Shown: positions 1-8,563 of the stretch, in pieces | Numbering within the stretch: position 1 is the stretch's first letter | Layout of the letters: every line of letters begins with the position of its first letter | Assembly (NCBI GenBank): GCA_902826835.1 | Contig: CADEGH010000012.1 | Location: 1 to 64,000, forward strand | Length of the DNA stretch: 64,000 nt | Origin: an uncultured bacterium | Lineage (GTDB): Bacteria; Planctomycetota; GCA-002687715 | Reading direction: 5' to 3' | Notes under the pieces: model-generated | The model's database searches: none | Told to the model about the DNA's origin: nothing | The model's input: only the letters and a program-made list of their open reading frames with translations | Program-made: the position numbers and the translations under genes

Positions 1-60
1 CCAGTCGAGGCCCCAGTCGAGGCCCCAGTCGAGGCCCCAGTCGAGGCCCCAGTCGAGGCC
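1..60. repeat. 12-bp in-frame tandem repeat (PVEA), 5 copies
   Basis: The unit CCAGTCGAGGCC repeats perfectly five times with period 12, and a sixth copy decays at 61-70. Because 12 is a multiple of three, it codes an uninterrupted PVEA linker ahead of the winged helix. The repeat continues past the left edge, so the full copy number is unknown. Confidence 0.9.
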
Positions 61-315
61 CCAGTCGCACTCTTCGCAAGCGAAAGGACAATACTCGCGC
101 CGCTAGCGGCACGGGAGCTTGGCCGAGCAGAGTTGTTGGCTCGACTGGGTCATACGCAACGCAGCGGCAGCTTCCGGAAAGCGATCGACAAGTTGCTCCG
201 CCTAGCATGGGTGGAACGCACCATCCCCGACAAACCCAACAGCCGCCTTCAGATGTACCGTCTGACGCAGGCGGGAAGCGAATTTCTGCGGAAGCGTGGG
301 GAGGTGGACGAGTGA
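1..315 (+). CDS. C-terminal part of an AlbA_2/RecG-like ATP-binding regulator (5' truncated)
   Basis: An open frame enters from the left edge (frame 1) and stops with TGA at 313-315. It begins with five copies of Pro-Val-Glu-Ala encoded by a 12-bp tandem repeat. After that comes a compact winged-helix segment. Its ending, with TIPDKPNSRLQMYRLT, is the hallmark C-terminus of Fic/AlbA_2-type putative transcriptional regulators (divergent AAA-4 or RecG-like ATP-binding proteins). The segment probably binds DNA. The N-terminal domains lie outside the window, so the exact family is inferred from this tail only. Confidence 0.6.
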   Translation, partial: PVEAPVEAPVEAPVEAPVEAPVALFASERTILAPLAARELGRAELLARLGHTQRSGSFRKAIDKLLRLAWVERTIPDKPNSRLQMYRLTQAGSEFLRKRGEVDE

Positions 316-417
316 TCATGGTGGGTGAATTCACAAGCAGGCCGCGTTCGCGCCATGAGCACCTCGACCTTCATCGAGATTACCTCTACACCCCACGCTG
401 ATTGGCGGCAGGATTAG

Positions 418-1704
418 TCAAAAGAGGGCGCGGGTGCTGTCGCCGAAACTCGGATGGGTGATGCCCAAGCGAATCAGGATCGCGAGGTGGAGGTTGCAGA
501 GGGGAGTGGGTTCGGACATCCGGAGGTGCTGGCCGAGCGGTACGCCGAGTGAGCGGCCGCCGGCGAGAATGACCGGGAGGTCGTTGGGATCGTGAGCGTT
601 GCCGTCGCGGAGGCTGCCCAAGAACAGCACCATCGTGCGATCGAGGAGTCGTTCTTCGCCCTCGCGAATTGCCGCCAACGACGAGAGCAAACGTGCGAGT
701 TCTTCGACGTGCCACTGGTTGATGCGCTGGTACTGCCGTTGTTTCTCGGGGTCGTTTTCGTGATGGGAGAGGTCGTGATGCCCTCCCCGGACGCCCTCGA
801 GGAAGGAGAAGTCGCGGCCCGACACCGCGTTGCCGGTCATCAGGGTGATCACGCGCGTCGTATCGGACCGGAAGGCCAAGACTCCGAGGTCGAGCAATGC
901 GCGCAAGTGCGCGGGAAAATCGCGTGGGTCCCCGGGAGACTCGTTGAGCCCATCTCTGGACGCTTCCGTCCCCGCAAGGGCAGCGATTCGGGCTTCCATG
1001 GCATGGACAGCGTCCAAGTACTCGGCCAGCTTGGCCCGATCCGCACCGGGCATTCGTCGGGAGAAGGCCCGGGCTTCGTCGCGCACGAGATCAAGCACGC
1101 GCCCCGCCCCCGGCTGTCGCAGCGATTCGGCGCGAAACAGGCGATCGAAGACGGCCTTCGGCCTAGTTTCTTTGGGCAAGGGCTGCGAGGGGGTGCGCCA
1201 AGCGATGTGCCCGCCGTACACCGTGGTGTACCCCATGTCCTCGACCGCCCGAACCGGCTCGGTCCCCAATTCGAGCGACGGCACTGCAGTGGTGCGCCCG
1301 ATTTCCGCCGCCGCCACCTGGTCCATCGAGACGGCGTTCCACAAATTGATCCCACCGGTCCGCCGGATCGCCGCTCCCGTCAAGATGGGCGCCGACTTGG
1401 CGTAGTGCCCATCCCCGCTCGCACTGTTCGCGTTGCGCAGTCCCGACAGCACGAGCACATCCTCTTTCCACGGCGCCAGCGGCGCGAGCGTCTTCGACCA
1501 AGCAAATTCCCGTCCCTCCCCCTCCGGCGTCCACGCCGCCGGCCAAACTCCGTTCGGGAAAAACACCACGATCAACCGCGCCGGCCGCCCCCGCCCGGGA
1601 TCCCTCCCCCTCCAGGCCAACCCCATCCCCGCCACCGCCTGCGCCAGAAAGTGCCGCCGGTTGAGCCCGGGCAAAAACACCCGCCAATCTGCTTGGGATG
1701 TCAT
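418..1704 (-). CDS. DUF1552 domain protein, probable Tat-exported
   Basis: The product is 428 aa from the ATG at 1704. A twin-arginine-like leader (NRRHFLAQAVAGMG, residues ~14-27) precedes the DUF1552 body, where LIVVFFPNGVWPAAW and the LVLSGLRNANSASGDGHYAKSA region are family-typical. DUF1552 proteins have no established biochemical role. They are abundant in Planctomycetota, Verrucomicrobiota and Myxococcota and usually sit directly downstream of a DUF1592/DUF1588 haem protein on the same strand. Here the only such partner is 24 kb upstream at 25970-27799, with the CRISPR island between. An upstream ATG at 1833 would add 43 residues ahead of the export signal and is less likely. Confidence 0.85.
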   Translation of the reverse strand: MTSQADWRVFLPGLNRRHFLAQAVAGMGLAWRGRDPGRGRPARLIVVFFPNGVWPAAWTPEGEGREFAWSKTLAPLAPWKEDVLVLSGLRNANSASGDGHYAKSAPILTGAAIRRTGGINLWNAVSMDQVAAAEIGRTTAVPSLELGTEPVRAVEDMGYTTVYGGHIAWRTPSQPLPKETRPKAVFDRLFRAESLRQPGAGRVLDLVRDEARAFSRRMPGADRAKLAEYLDAVHAMEARIAALAGTEASRDGLNESPGDPRDFPAHLRALLDLGVLAFRSDTTRVITLMTGNAVSGRDFSFLEGVRGGHHDLSHHENDPEKQRQYQRINQWHVEELARLLSSLAAIREGEERLLDRTMVLFLGSLRDGNAHDPNDLPVILAGGRSLGVPLGQHLRMSEPTPLCNLHLAILIRLGITHPSFGDSTRALF

Positions 1705-2010
1705 TCCATGGAGCCTACTCGGAAAGGCACGATCCTGGGAATAGCCCGCCGTCCCGACCAGGGGATGCCGAGACGCTGACGGAAGCTGCCAGTGTGCCGC
1801 AGACAAGGCCTGAGGACTCCCGACCCGCAACAACTCACGAGGAATCGGACGCCACCGTCGTTGGCACGGAGGTTCTCAACCGCCGGATGCGACTCCGTCT
1901 CTCACGGCTTCGGACGCGCTCCGGCGGGACCATCCGCACTGGGTTCCAGCTCCAGTACGCCGAATCACAGGCTTCCGAAACCGCAGCGTCCTCGTTCTTC
2001 CCAACCCGCT
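1705..2010. other. Intergenic, nothing recognised
   Basis: These 306 bases lie between the DUF1552 start and the stop of the 2011-3882 gene. Open frames here are extensions of neighbouring shadows. No hairpin followed by a T-run, no RNA and no repeat was seen. Confidence 0.5.
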
Positions 2011-3882
2011 TCAGTACGCGACCCGAAGCGCGGCCGACTCGCCGGACCGCACGGCGATCTGCGGCCAGACTCGCGGAAGGATAGAAGCAGGGACGACGTC
2101 CGGAGGTTCATTCTGACTTCCGCTCAGGACGACATCGTAGATCATGGGATAGAGACCTTCGACACGAACCCTGCCTGAGTGATCGGTCCGGAAGAGCCGA
2201 CGCGTCGTGTCACCGGTGTCCCAGAGTGATTTGGGAGCTACCAGCCAACCGTAGCAGAAAGCCAGCGGTTTGCCGCTCCGCTCAACCATCAGGTCTACCG
2301 TCCCGGCTCCCGGAAGTTGAATCACCCCGATATCGGCTTCGCGCTGACTGCGAAGGTCGGCGGTGCGGAAAGCGTCCCCATGTACGAGACCGCCGCGTAT
2401 TCGCAGTTCGTAATACTCTCCACCGGGCACCGCAAGACGAAATTCTCCGTCACCATGGATCGACTGCCGCTTGGTCAGTTTGGCCAGGGGTGGAACCAAA
2501 GCGCTCATGAAAGTTTGCTGGGTTGCATAGATCTCGATCATCGCCGACCCGGCATCGAGGGGACTTCCGAGACCATGGAGTCGCCCTCGGATCTCGGCCA
2601 TACCTTCGAGTTGAACGTCAATCGGAACCGGTTTGATGGTGCGCTCCGGAAACCTCCACCTTGAGATTGCTTCATCTCCGGCCCTGATCCGGTACTGCGG
2701 CGAGGTGGGCGCACCCTGATATTGAATCCGGATTACGCCTCCGGGGTGAACCTCCGCAACCTCGGTTCTGAGCACCGGATTCCAGGTCTCCAGGTATTCA
2801 ATCGCGTAGGTCAGAGGTGGGTCCATACCGGGAGGGAGAATGGGACGACACCAGCAAGACCCTCCTCCTGCGGCTTCCACGACCAACTCTTCGATATCCG
2901 GGGGAATATCACATGCGACATGCCATTCGATGACTCCACGCGTAAAGCAGGACGCTCTTCGCCCGTTTGGTCTCGAGAAGCGGATGCACCCCTCATGGTC
3001 CGTGACGCGAATCCCGATCTCCCCTTGCGTCGGCGTACCGGGAGTCCTTGCGAGGTTGATCTGTATCGGCAGAGCCGCGATAGGATTGTCGGTTCCCTTT
3101 TCTACAACACGAAGCGTCACTTGGTGCCCGCCATGCAGGACAATCGGTACCTCGAAGAGTTCGCCGCTCCCGACACGCACCGTTTCGGCTGGCGCATAAA
3201 GGGACGACTTGGTGACAAACACGGTGACCGGTGCCTCGGATACGCACGAAAACTCAGCGCGTCCATGCTGGTCCGTTCGCTTGACTTCGCGGCGCGCCTT
3301 GGCACTCCCGCTCCTCGGAACCCACAGTGAGGGACCTCCTTGGACCGCGACCTCGGCACCCTCGACGGGTAACCCGGATTCGAGAAGCGCGACAACCCGC
3401 AAGACGGTTCGGCTCGCGAAGACGATGCGAACCCAAGCTGGACTCGCTCGTAGCACGACGACATCGTGCAATTCCTCAACCTGTTGCCCGTGGATGGCTT
3501 GAATGCTCACCACACCATCGTCTTTCATCGTCAGTGTCAAACGGCCCGAACTGTCAGTGGTCCCCCACGCCAGAGTTGGGCCACCGGCCAGGATCTTGAC
3601 AACCGTCCCACCCATCGGACTACCCGACGAGTCGACCACCTCGATTGCCAAGGTTGCGGCCTCGGACGACGTTGCCCCCTGCACTTGGTCAACTTGAATC
3701 GACCGCGTGACCTCGATTTGGGTGAGATCAGGGTCCGCCTCCGGAGCAATCGGATCATCAGCCTGGACCCGCTCCGAACCCACTGGCTCGCCAATACCCA
3801 ATTTAGGCCATCGGCTCCATGAAAGATAGAATACTACAGCCGCTATGATGCCGAAAATCAGTGCGGACGTTCGAGTATTCAT
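2011..3882 (-). CDS. Membrane-anchored protein with Ig-like/carboxypeptidase-regulatory-like repeats
   Basis: The product is 623 aa. One N-terminal membrane helix (LIFGIIAAVVFYLSW, residues ~9-23) is followed by an acidic stretch and then several beta-rich segments of carboxypeptidase-regulatory-like type. Examples are VEVVDSSG-like (~80-130), LRVVALLESGLPVEGAEV (~160-215), TLRVVEKGTDNPIAALPI (~255-310) and AEIRGRLHGLGSPLDAGS (~430-480). No catalytic motif is visible. It is probably an extracytoplasmic structural or adhesive protein. Its codon use looks less GC-rich than its neighbours. It is divergent from the CARF nuclease at 4134 and may belong to the inserted segment or to the host chromosome. 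Confidence 0.7.
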   Translation of the reverse strand: MNTRTSALIFGIIAAVVFYLSWSRWPKLGIGEPVGSERVQADDPIAPEADPDLTQIEVTRSIQVDQVQGATSSEAATLAIEVVDSSGSPMGGTVVKILAGGPTLAWGTTDSSGRLTLTMKDDGVVSIQAIHGQQVEELHDVVVLRASPAWVRIVFASRTVLRVVALLESGLPVEGAEVAVQGGPSLWVPRSGSAKARREVKRTDQHGRAEFSCVSEAPVTVFVTKSSLYAPAETVRVGSGELFEVPIVLHGGHQVTLRVVEKGTDNPIAALPIQINLARTPGTPTQGEIGIRVTDHEGCIRFSRPNGRRASCFTRGVIEWHVACDIPPDIEELVVEAAGGGSCWCRPILPPGMDPPLTYAIEYLETWNPVLRTEVAEVHPGGVIRIQYQGAPTSPQYRIRAGDEAISRWRFPERTIKPVPIDVQLEGMAEIRGRLHGLGSPLDAGSAMIEIYATQQTFMSALVPPLAKLTKRQSIHGDGEFRLAVPGGEYYELRIRGGLVHGDAFRTADLRSQREADIGVIQLPGAGTVDLMVERSGKPLAFCYGWLVAPKSLWDTGDTTRRLFRTDHSGRVRVEGLYPMIYDVVLSGSQNEPPDVVPASILPRVWPQIAVRSGESAALRVAY

Positions 3883-4133
3883 AGTTTCTATGATAGTTCC
3901 AGCGGCCCCGAGGTTCCATGGGGCCTTCCGGCCTGGCTACAGACTATCGCTGTCGAGAGTGCGGGAGTGTCGTAGCATTATCCGGTTCCTCTGAAGGACG
4001 GGCTTTCCGCTTGAAGGGGGTCACCGAACCCGGTGATTCTCCTCGTGTTGCGGGCGTGGGCTTCCGGGCCTCGGTACGAGACTGGACATGGCGGCCGTGG
4101 ATGGGCATTATGCAACCACAGGAGAAGGGCAGC

Positions 4134-5306
4134 ATGGATCCATTCTCGGGCCTGGAAGGGCTCCCCCATCTCGTGGTCGCGAGTGGTCAGACTCTCCCCA
4201 ACGTGATCGGGGTACGCGAACTGCGTGCCACCGGATTCCTGTGCCTTCACACGAAAGCCGAGCCCGCCGACCGCTTGGCCGGAACCCTCATCAGGAGCGG
4301 AGCGCATCCACTCGCGTCCCCCGTCGTGATCGATGCTCTCGACACCGAAGCCATCGAAACGGTACTGAGGTCGAAGCTCGCGGAGTGGCGCGCGCTTTGC
4401 CCACGTGGATTTGTCTGGAACTACACTCCGGGCACCAAACAGATGCTCCTCGGCTGTTTGCGCGGCCTCGCAGTCGGCACACCGGAGTCGATTCTGCGCG
4501 GCGCCATCTCGGTCGATACGGCTAATGGGTTGCTGCGGCTCGACCAACCGTCCGCGGCACGCCCGTTCCGCGTTCACCTGGATGTCGCCTCCCTTCTGGA
4601 TGGCCACGGTATTCCCCGGTGGATGCCGGGAATTGCGCGTTGGCGGGGCTACGCGGCAAGGCTGAGAGACGACTCGGACGACGAACTCCGTTTCCGCCAG
4701 GCCTCCCTGTCGATACTCCCCCACTTGGGCGCGATAGAGACCAGACTTGGCGGCATGCGGCGGGGAAGAGTCGGCCTTTCCAGCCCGAATGACCTTGCCC
4801 GCGTCTTTCGTGACCTGCCGGAGGTCTTCTCATACCTGCACGAACTGCCACCCACGTTCAAGCCGGGCAACGTCCTGAACGGTGTCTGGCTCGAAGGCGC
4901 GGTTGCCGGTGCCCTCGATCGCCTGCGCGCCGACGGACGCGTCGATGACGTACAACGGGCGGTTGAACTCCTCGTTCACGACCGAACCGGCTGGAAGGTG
5001 GACACGGACCTCGACGCAGTCACAACTGTCGAGAATCGCCTGACCTACTTCTCCTGTAAGACCGATTCGATCGAAGCTTGCAAGGAGGAGCTGTTCCAAA
5101 TCGTTGCCAGAAAGGAGGTCGGGGGCACATTCGCACGCGGAGTTCTCGTCCATTGGCACGCGCCCACCGCCAAGAAAGCCCAGGCCCTGCAAGCCCGGGC
5201 CGCGCTCTTGGGTATCACGGTCCTCGACCGCCGCGCCCTGGCGGACGAACGTACGCTCGAAAACGCCCTCGCGGACTTGCTCTCCAGACGGCCGGCCCAC
5301 CGCTGA
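4134..5306 (+). CDS. Card1/Can2-like CARF nuclease (DUF1887 family)
   Basis: The product is 390 aa. The chosen ATG follows GGAGAAGGG with good spacing; earlier in-frame starts lack this. Residues ~1-150 form a CARF sensor with the signature NYTPGTK (96-102), the turn that grips cyclic oligoadenylate. Residues ~245-380 resemble the PD-(D/E)xK nuclease of Card1/Can2: WLE (252-254), LDAV (293-296) and SCKT (307-310). Family members are cA4-activated and cut DNA and/or RNA. The residue that is Glu in the textbook ExK motif is Ser307 here, so catalysis may be altered. The gene converges on the cas operon; stop codons abut at 5306/5307. Its role as a cOA effector is inferred from domains and location. 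Confidence 0.8.
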   Translation: MDPFSGLEGLPHLVVASGQTLPNVIGVRELRATGFLCLHTKAEPADRLAGTLIRSGAHPLASPVVIDALDTEAIETVLRSKLAEWRALCPRGFVWNYTPGTKQMLLGCLRGLAVGTPESILRGAISVDTANGLLRLDQPSAARPFRVHLDVASLLDGHGIPRWMPGIARWRGYAARLRDDSDDELRFRQASLSILPHLGAIETRLGGMRRGRVGLSSPNDLARVFRDLPEVFSYLHELPPTFKPGNVLNGVWLEGAVAGALDRLRADGRVDDVQRAVELLVHDRTGWKVDTDLDAVTTVENRLTYFSCKTDSIEACKEELFQIVARKEVGGTFARGVLVHWHAPTAKKAQALQARAALLGITVLDRRALADERTLENALADLLSRRPAHR

Positions 5307-7949
5307 TCAGCGACGGGGTGCGTTTCGCGGTGCCCCGGTCGACTTGTCGGCCCCGCGAGAGGGGCCGCCGCTCCCTCGCGCCCCATCGCCTCCGGAGTCG
5401 GGTCTTGAGTCGGAAAGAAGGGGGAGCGGCTCGCTGGACGCAAGATCGGGAAGCGCATGTCGGGCGAGGTCGGCGTCTCGATCGTTCGCGACGAACCACT
5501 TGAAGCTCTCCCCTTCCGGGCTCGGTGTCGACGTGACGCGGGGGTAATGAACCGGATAGTCGTTTTGGACCCCGGCCGCAGCGACGGCGTACGCCCGTAA
5601 GTGAGGGGGATTGGAGCCATAGAGCCGTTCCGTCTCCAACGCAAAAGCACGGCGGAACCGCTCAAGTCCTGCGACTTCGGTGACGGTGATTCCTTCGTTC
5701 GACGGAGCGAGTAAGGACTGATAGCGCGCTCCGACCGCCGCCCCGCTGCGCAGTTCAACGCCGACGGTTCTGCAGACAACCGACCCAAAGCCCAGCGGCT
5801 TGCCACCGCCCAGGCGGAGTCGATGGTTCGGATTCTCGGATGCCAGGATGTGCAGCAAGGCACCGAGCTCGGGTTCGTTGAGATTCTCGACCTCCACCGA
5901 AAAAGTGAAGGTCGTCTTCGGCTTGACCCATCGGCGCAGAGAGCGGTTCTGAGAATCCCGGATCTCCCCTCCCCCGTTTCGAGGTCGCCGATACTCCTGG
6001 CTCCATCCCGTTCCCGGCGATGGCGACTGCGTCCGGTCTTCCGTCGGCTTCGACCAGTGGCCCTCGGGAGTGCGTTGTCGCGGATACACCTTGCGGCCGC
6101 GCAGGACCCTCTTGCTCGTGTAACCAGCATCGGATTTCCCGAGCCCGTCGGACGGCGCTGAACCGTCGGAACGCCCCACGTAGAAGCGGCCCTGCTGAGG
6201 CTTGGGGGCTCCGAGGATCGCTAGTGGAAGACCCAATCCCTGATCGCCCACCTCGAGCGGCTGAAAGGCCGTCTTGGAATCCTGATCGCAAAGGACGGGG
6301 CCGAAGCGGAGATGGCCGCGGTAGGCGTCGATTTCTTTCTCGCTGCGGTTCTCTTGGCCTTGCCCCACCCACCCAAACACCCGATCCGCTGGCGAAAACT
6401 CTTCCTCTCTGGCCGCCGGCCGGAATTCCTCGGGGAGCAACTCGTCGGGGGAATGCTCGTAGAGGATGCGCCCGATCGTGACCGGGTGAAGCGATTTGAT
6501 CTTCCGCCCGGTATCGTCCAATCGTGCGTAGGCGAGGGATCCGTGGGAAAGATCCTCCCATGCCAGATCGAAGACCATCGGATTGAACGCGGTCTGCCCC
6601 GGCTTGTCACCCAGGTATTCGGCCGGTCCTTTTCCATGCTTCACTTCTCGCTTCCTCAGATCATCGCTATGGAGGTCTCGGTACTGACGCGCGAGTTCCT
6701 GCCATTGCGCCTGAAGCCGATCCCATTCGCTGGGCGCAAGCTCAATCCACGACGGAGTCTTGCCCCCATCGAAGAAAATGCGTTCGTCGTGTTTGTTCTT
6801 GATGCCTTGGTTCGTGACGTAGACCCAGCCTTCGATTCTTCTTTGGCCCGGACCGGGCGGCGCTCCCAGAGTCGCCGGATCGCGCGCCGCTCTCGTAACC
6901 TTGTAGTAGATGAAGTGGGGCTTGGGATGCACTTCACGGCTCACCCAGGCGTGGACATACTCTCTGTGGCGGTGTTCAGTGTGCGGAGCCGCAGCATCAG
7001 TGATCGCAGAGCGACTCGTCCCCGCCTTTCCAGCGTCGTAGCGACGGAGCCAAGCGGCATAGAGTCCATCTCCGTCCGGTCCGCGGCTCGAATGACGCGA
7101 GAAACCCGTCAAGAGGCGAACCCGATGTCCCTTGCCCTCGGATTCGATGCGACACGGTACGAGCGTGAGCCCTTCCTTGGTTTCCTGCCGAAAGCCTAGT
7201 CTCTCGCTATGTTTGTCAAAACGTGGGAAACGCGAGTTCGTCACTGCCTCAAAGGCCGCACGAAGACATCCTTTGAGCGAGGACACAGGGATCCACGGAC
7301 GTCCGTTGCGCTCAGCAACATCGACCTGCTTGTGATCTTCATTGCCGGCGGAAGTCTCCACTTGTGAGGCCACGATCACCAGAGGCGAGTCCACCTCCAA
7401 CTGGCAGTGAATGCGACCGTGCCAGAGGTCCTCCCGATAGCGGTCGTGACCCGCGGGCGCGTGGTGCCCGAGACCTTCGCCGCCCGCCTTGCCAAGGTCA
7501 ACTTTGGGAGGGGCGAATGGAATGAAGTTGTACGGGTTATTGAAGAACGCTTTCAATTGCCCGGTCCGCCGTGTACGTGCGGGCTCCGGTGCGCCGAGCT
7601 TGGACCGCGCGACCCTTCGCGGCGCCGCCGCTTGGGCATCGGGATTGGAGCCGACTCCAGTCGCCGTCGCGAGGGCCTCCTTCGCCGCCAACTTCGCGGC
7701 CTCGCGCCGCGCCAATTCGGCTTGGTGCGCAGCCAGTCGTTCTCTCGCGAAGGGCCTCTCGCTCACGGCGAGAATCGCTCCTTCGAGTTCGAGGTAGTAC
7801 ACCTTCCTCCACTCGCCCGCCGGAACTTGAATGAAGCCGCCGTAACCGTCTACCGACGGGTGAAGCTCGACTTTCTGGCCCCCATCGATATCGAGCTCCA
7901 GTTTCGGAGCCTTGGGCTTCCCTTTCTGCCTGATCTTGCCTGCCTTCAT
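5307..7949 (-). CDS. Type III-D RAMP protein, TIGR03986 family (Cas7-like with insertions)
   Basis: The product is 880 aa. The ATG at 7949 overlaps the csx19 stop (ATGA). After a charged, Ala-rich N-terminus comes NNPYNFIPF (137-145), a signature of TIGR03986. RAMP motifs follow: PVSSLKGCLR (~221-230) and the glycine-rich loop GGGKPLGFGS (714-723). A long insert lies between them, and the tail (~845-880) is Pro/Gly/Ser-rich. In type III-D complexes this large Cas7-like subunit forms part of the crRNA backbone. It is the last gene of the five-gene interference operon. The 880-residue length is at the large end for the family. Confidence 0.85.
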   Translation of the reverse strand: MKAGKIRQKGKPKAPKLELDIDGGQKVELHPSVDGYGGFIQVPAGEWRKVYYLELEGAILAVSERPFARERLAAHQAELARREAAKLAAKEALATATGVGSNPDAQAAAPRRVARSKLGAPEPARTRRTGQLKAFFNNPYNFIPFAPPKVDLGKAGGEGLGHHAPAGHDRYREDLWHGRIHCQLEVDSPLVIVASQVETSAGNEDHKQVDVAERNGRPWIPVSSLKGCLRAAFEAVTNSRFPRFDKHSERLGFRQETKEGLTLVPCRIESEGKGHRVRLLTGFSRHSSRGPDGDGLYAAWLRRYDAGKAGTSRSAITDAAAPHTEHRHREYVHAWVSREVHPKPHFIYYKVTRAARDPATLGAPPGPGQRRIEGWVYVTNQGIKNKHDERIFFDGGKTPSWIELAPSEWDRLQAQWQELARQYRDLHSDDLRKREVKHGKGPAEYLGDKPGQTAFNPMVFDLAWEDLSHGSLAYARLDDTGRKIKSLHPVTIGRILYEHSPDELLPEEFRPAAREEEFSPADRVFGWVGQGQENRSEKEIDAYRGHLRFGPVLCDQDSKTAFQPLEVGDQGLGLPLAILGAPKPQQGRFYVGRSDGSAPSDGLGKSDAGYTSKRVLRGRKVYPRQRTPEGHWSKPTEDRTQSPSPGTGWSQEYRRPRNGGGEIRDSQNRSLRRWVKPKTTFTFSVEVENLNEPELGALLHILASENPNHRLRLGGGKPLGFGSVVCRTVGVELRSGAAVGARYQSLLAPSNEGITVTEVAGLERFRRAFALETERLYGSNPPHLRAYAVAAAGVQNDYPVHYPRVTSTPSPEGESFKWFVANDRDADLARHALPDLASSEPLPLLSDSRPDSGGDGARGSGGPSRGADKSTGAPRNAPRR

Positions 7950-8563
7950 GCTGATTTCCCTTCGGGCACGGGTGCCCAATCGAGACCAACCCACCGCTCT
8001 TCCAGGACTTGGCAATTCCCGTGGCGGTCACCGCGCCCGAAATACTCCTCGACTTCGATGACGACCCGCGCCCCCTCGCTGGGCGGCGCCCCCGAGGGTT
8101 CTGGGACCTCGAAGGAGCCGAGCCGATTCTCCTGGAGCTGGACGAAGCCCGGCGTCGCCTTGCCGCTCACCATTTGACCCCAAAGCAGGAACGAGGTCCT
8201 CAGGAGGTCTTGGGAAGAGGCGCATTCCAGGATCTCGAGATCGTGCCAGCCGTTTCCAGAGGGACGCGCCGACGCGGAGACTGAGATCCAAGACGCCTGT
8301 CCGGCTTCGCCGTCACGAACCCAACGCCACTCGCTCGTGCCGTCGAACGCTCTCAATTCGAAGACGCGGTCAGGATCCACGGGAGCGGGGTTCGGTCCAC
8401 CGCCTTCGCCGAGAATGAACCAACGAGCACAATCCGCGGCGTAAAAAAACCCCATGAGGCGTCCCTCCGGGGACCTCGCACACGAGGCCGCGACAGCAAG
8501 GACCTCCTGCCAAGTGACCCCATCGGCCCGAGCTCGATGCACTTTGGTCGTGACATCAGGCAT
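7946..8563 (-). CDS. csx19: Csx19-like type III-D accessory protein (TIGR03984)
   Basis: The product is 205 aa. It overlaps the Cas7-Cas7 gene by 8 bp and the next gene by 4 bp, so all are translated together. The segment VFELRAFDGTSEWRWVRDG (residues ~67-85) matches the Csx19 pattern of an acidic/aromatic ELRxF...ELRW core. Position between the Cas7 fusion and the TIGR03986 protein is the usual place for Csx19 in III-D loci. No catalytic motif is seen. Its function in the complex is not established. The identification rests on the short motif plus context. Confidence 0.65.
   Translation of the reverse strand: MPDVTTKVHRARADGVTWQEVLAVAASCARSPEGRLMGFFYAADCARWFILGEGGGPNPAPVDPDRVFELRAFDGTSEWRWVRDGEAGQASWISVSASARPSGNGWHDLEILECASSQDLLRTSFLLWGQMVSGKATPGFVQLQENRLGSFEVPEPSGAPPSEGARVVIEVEEYFGRGDRHGNCQVLEERWVGLDWAPVPEGKSA

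Noticed and set aside
1..60. Possible CRISPR or satellite array at the left edge
   Set aside because: Period is 12 bp without spacers and in coding frame; a protein repeat.
592..1779. Long plus-strand open frame (395 codons) opposite DUF1552
   Set aside because: Arg/Pro-rich, no domain, exactly antisense to a conserved gene; a high-GC shadow.
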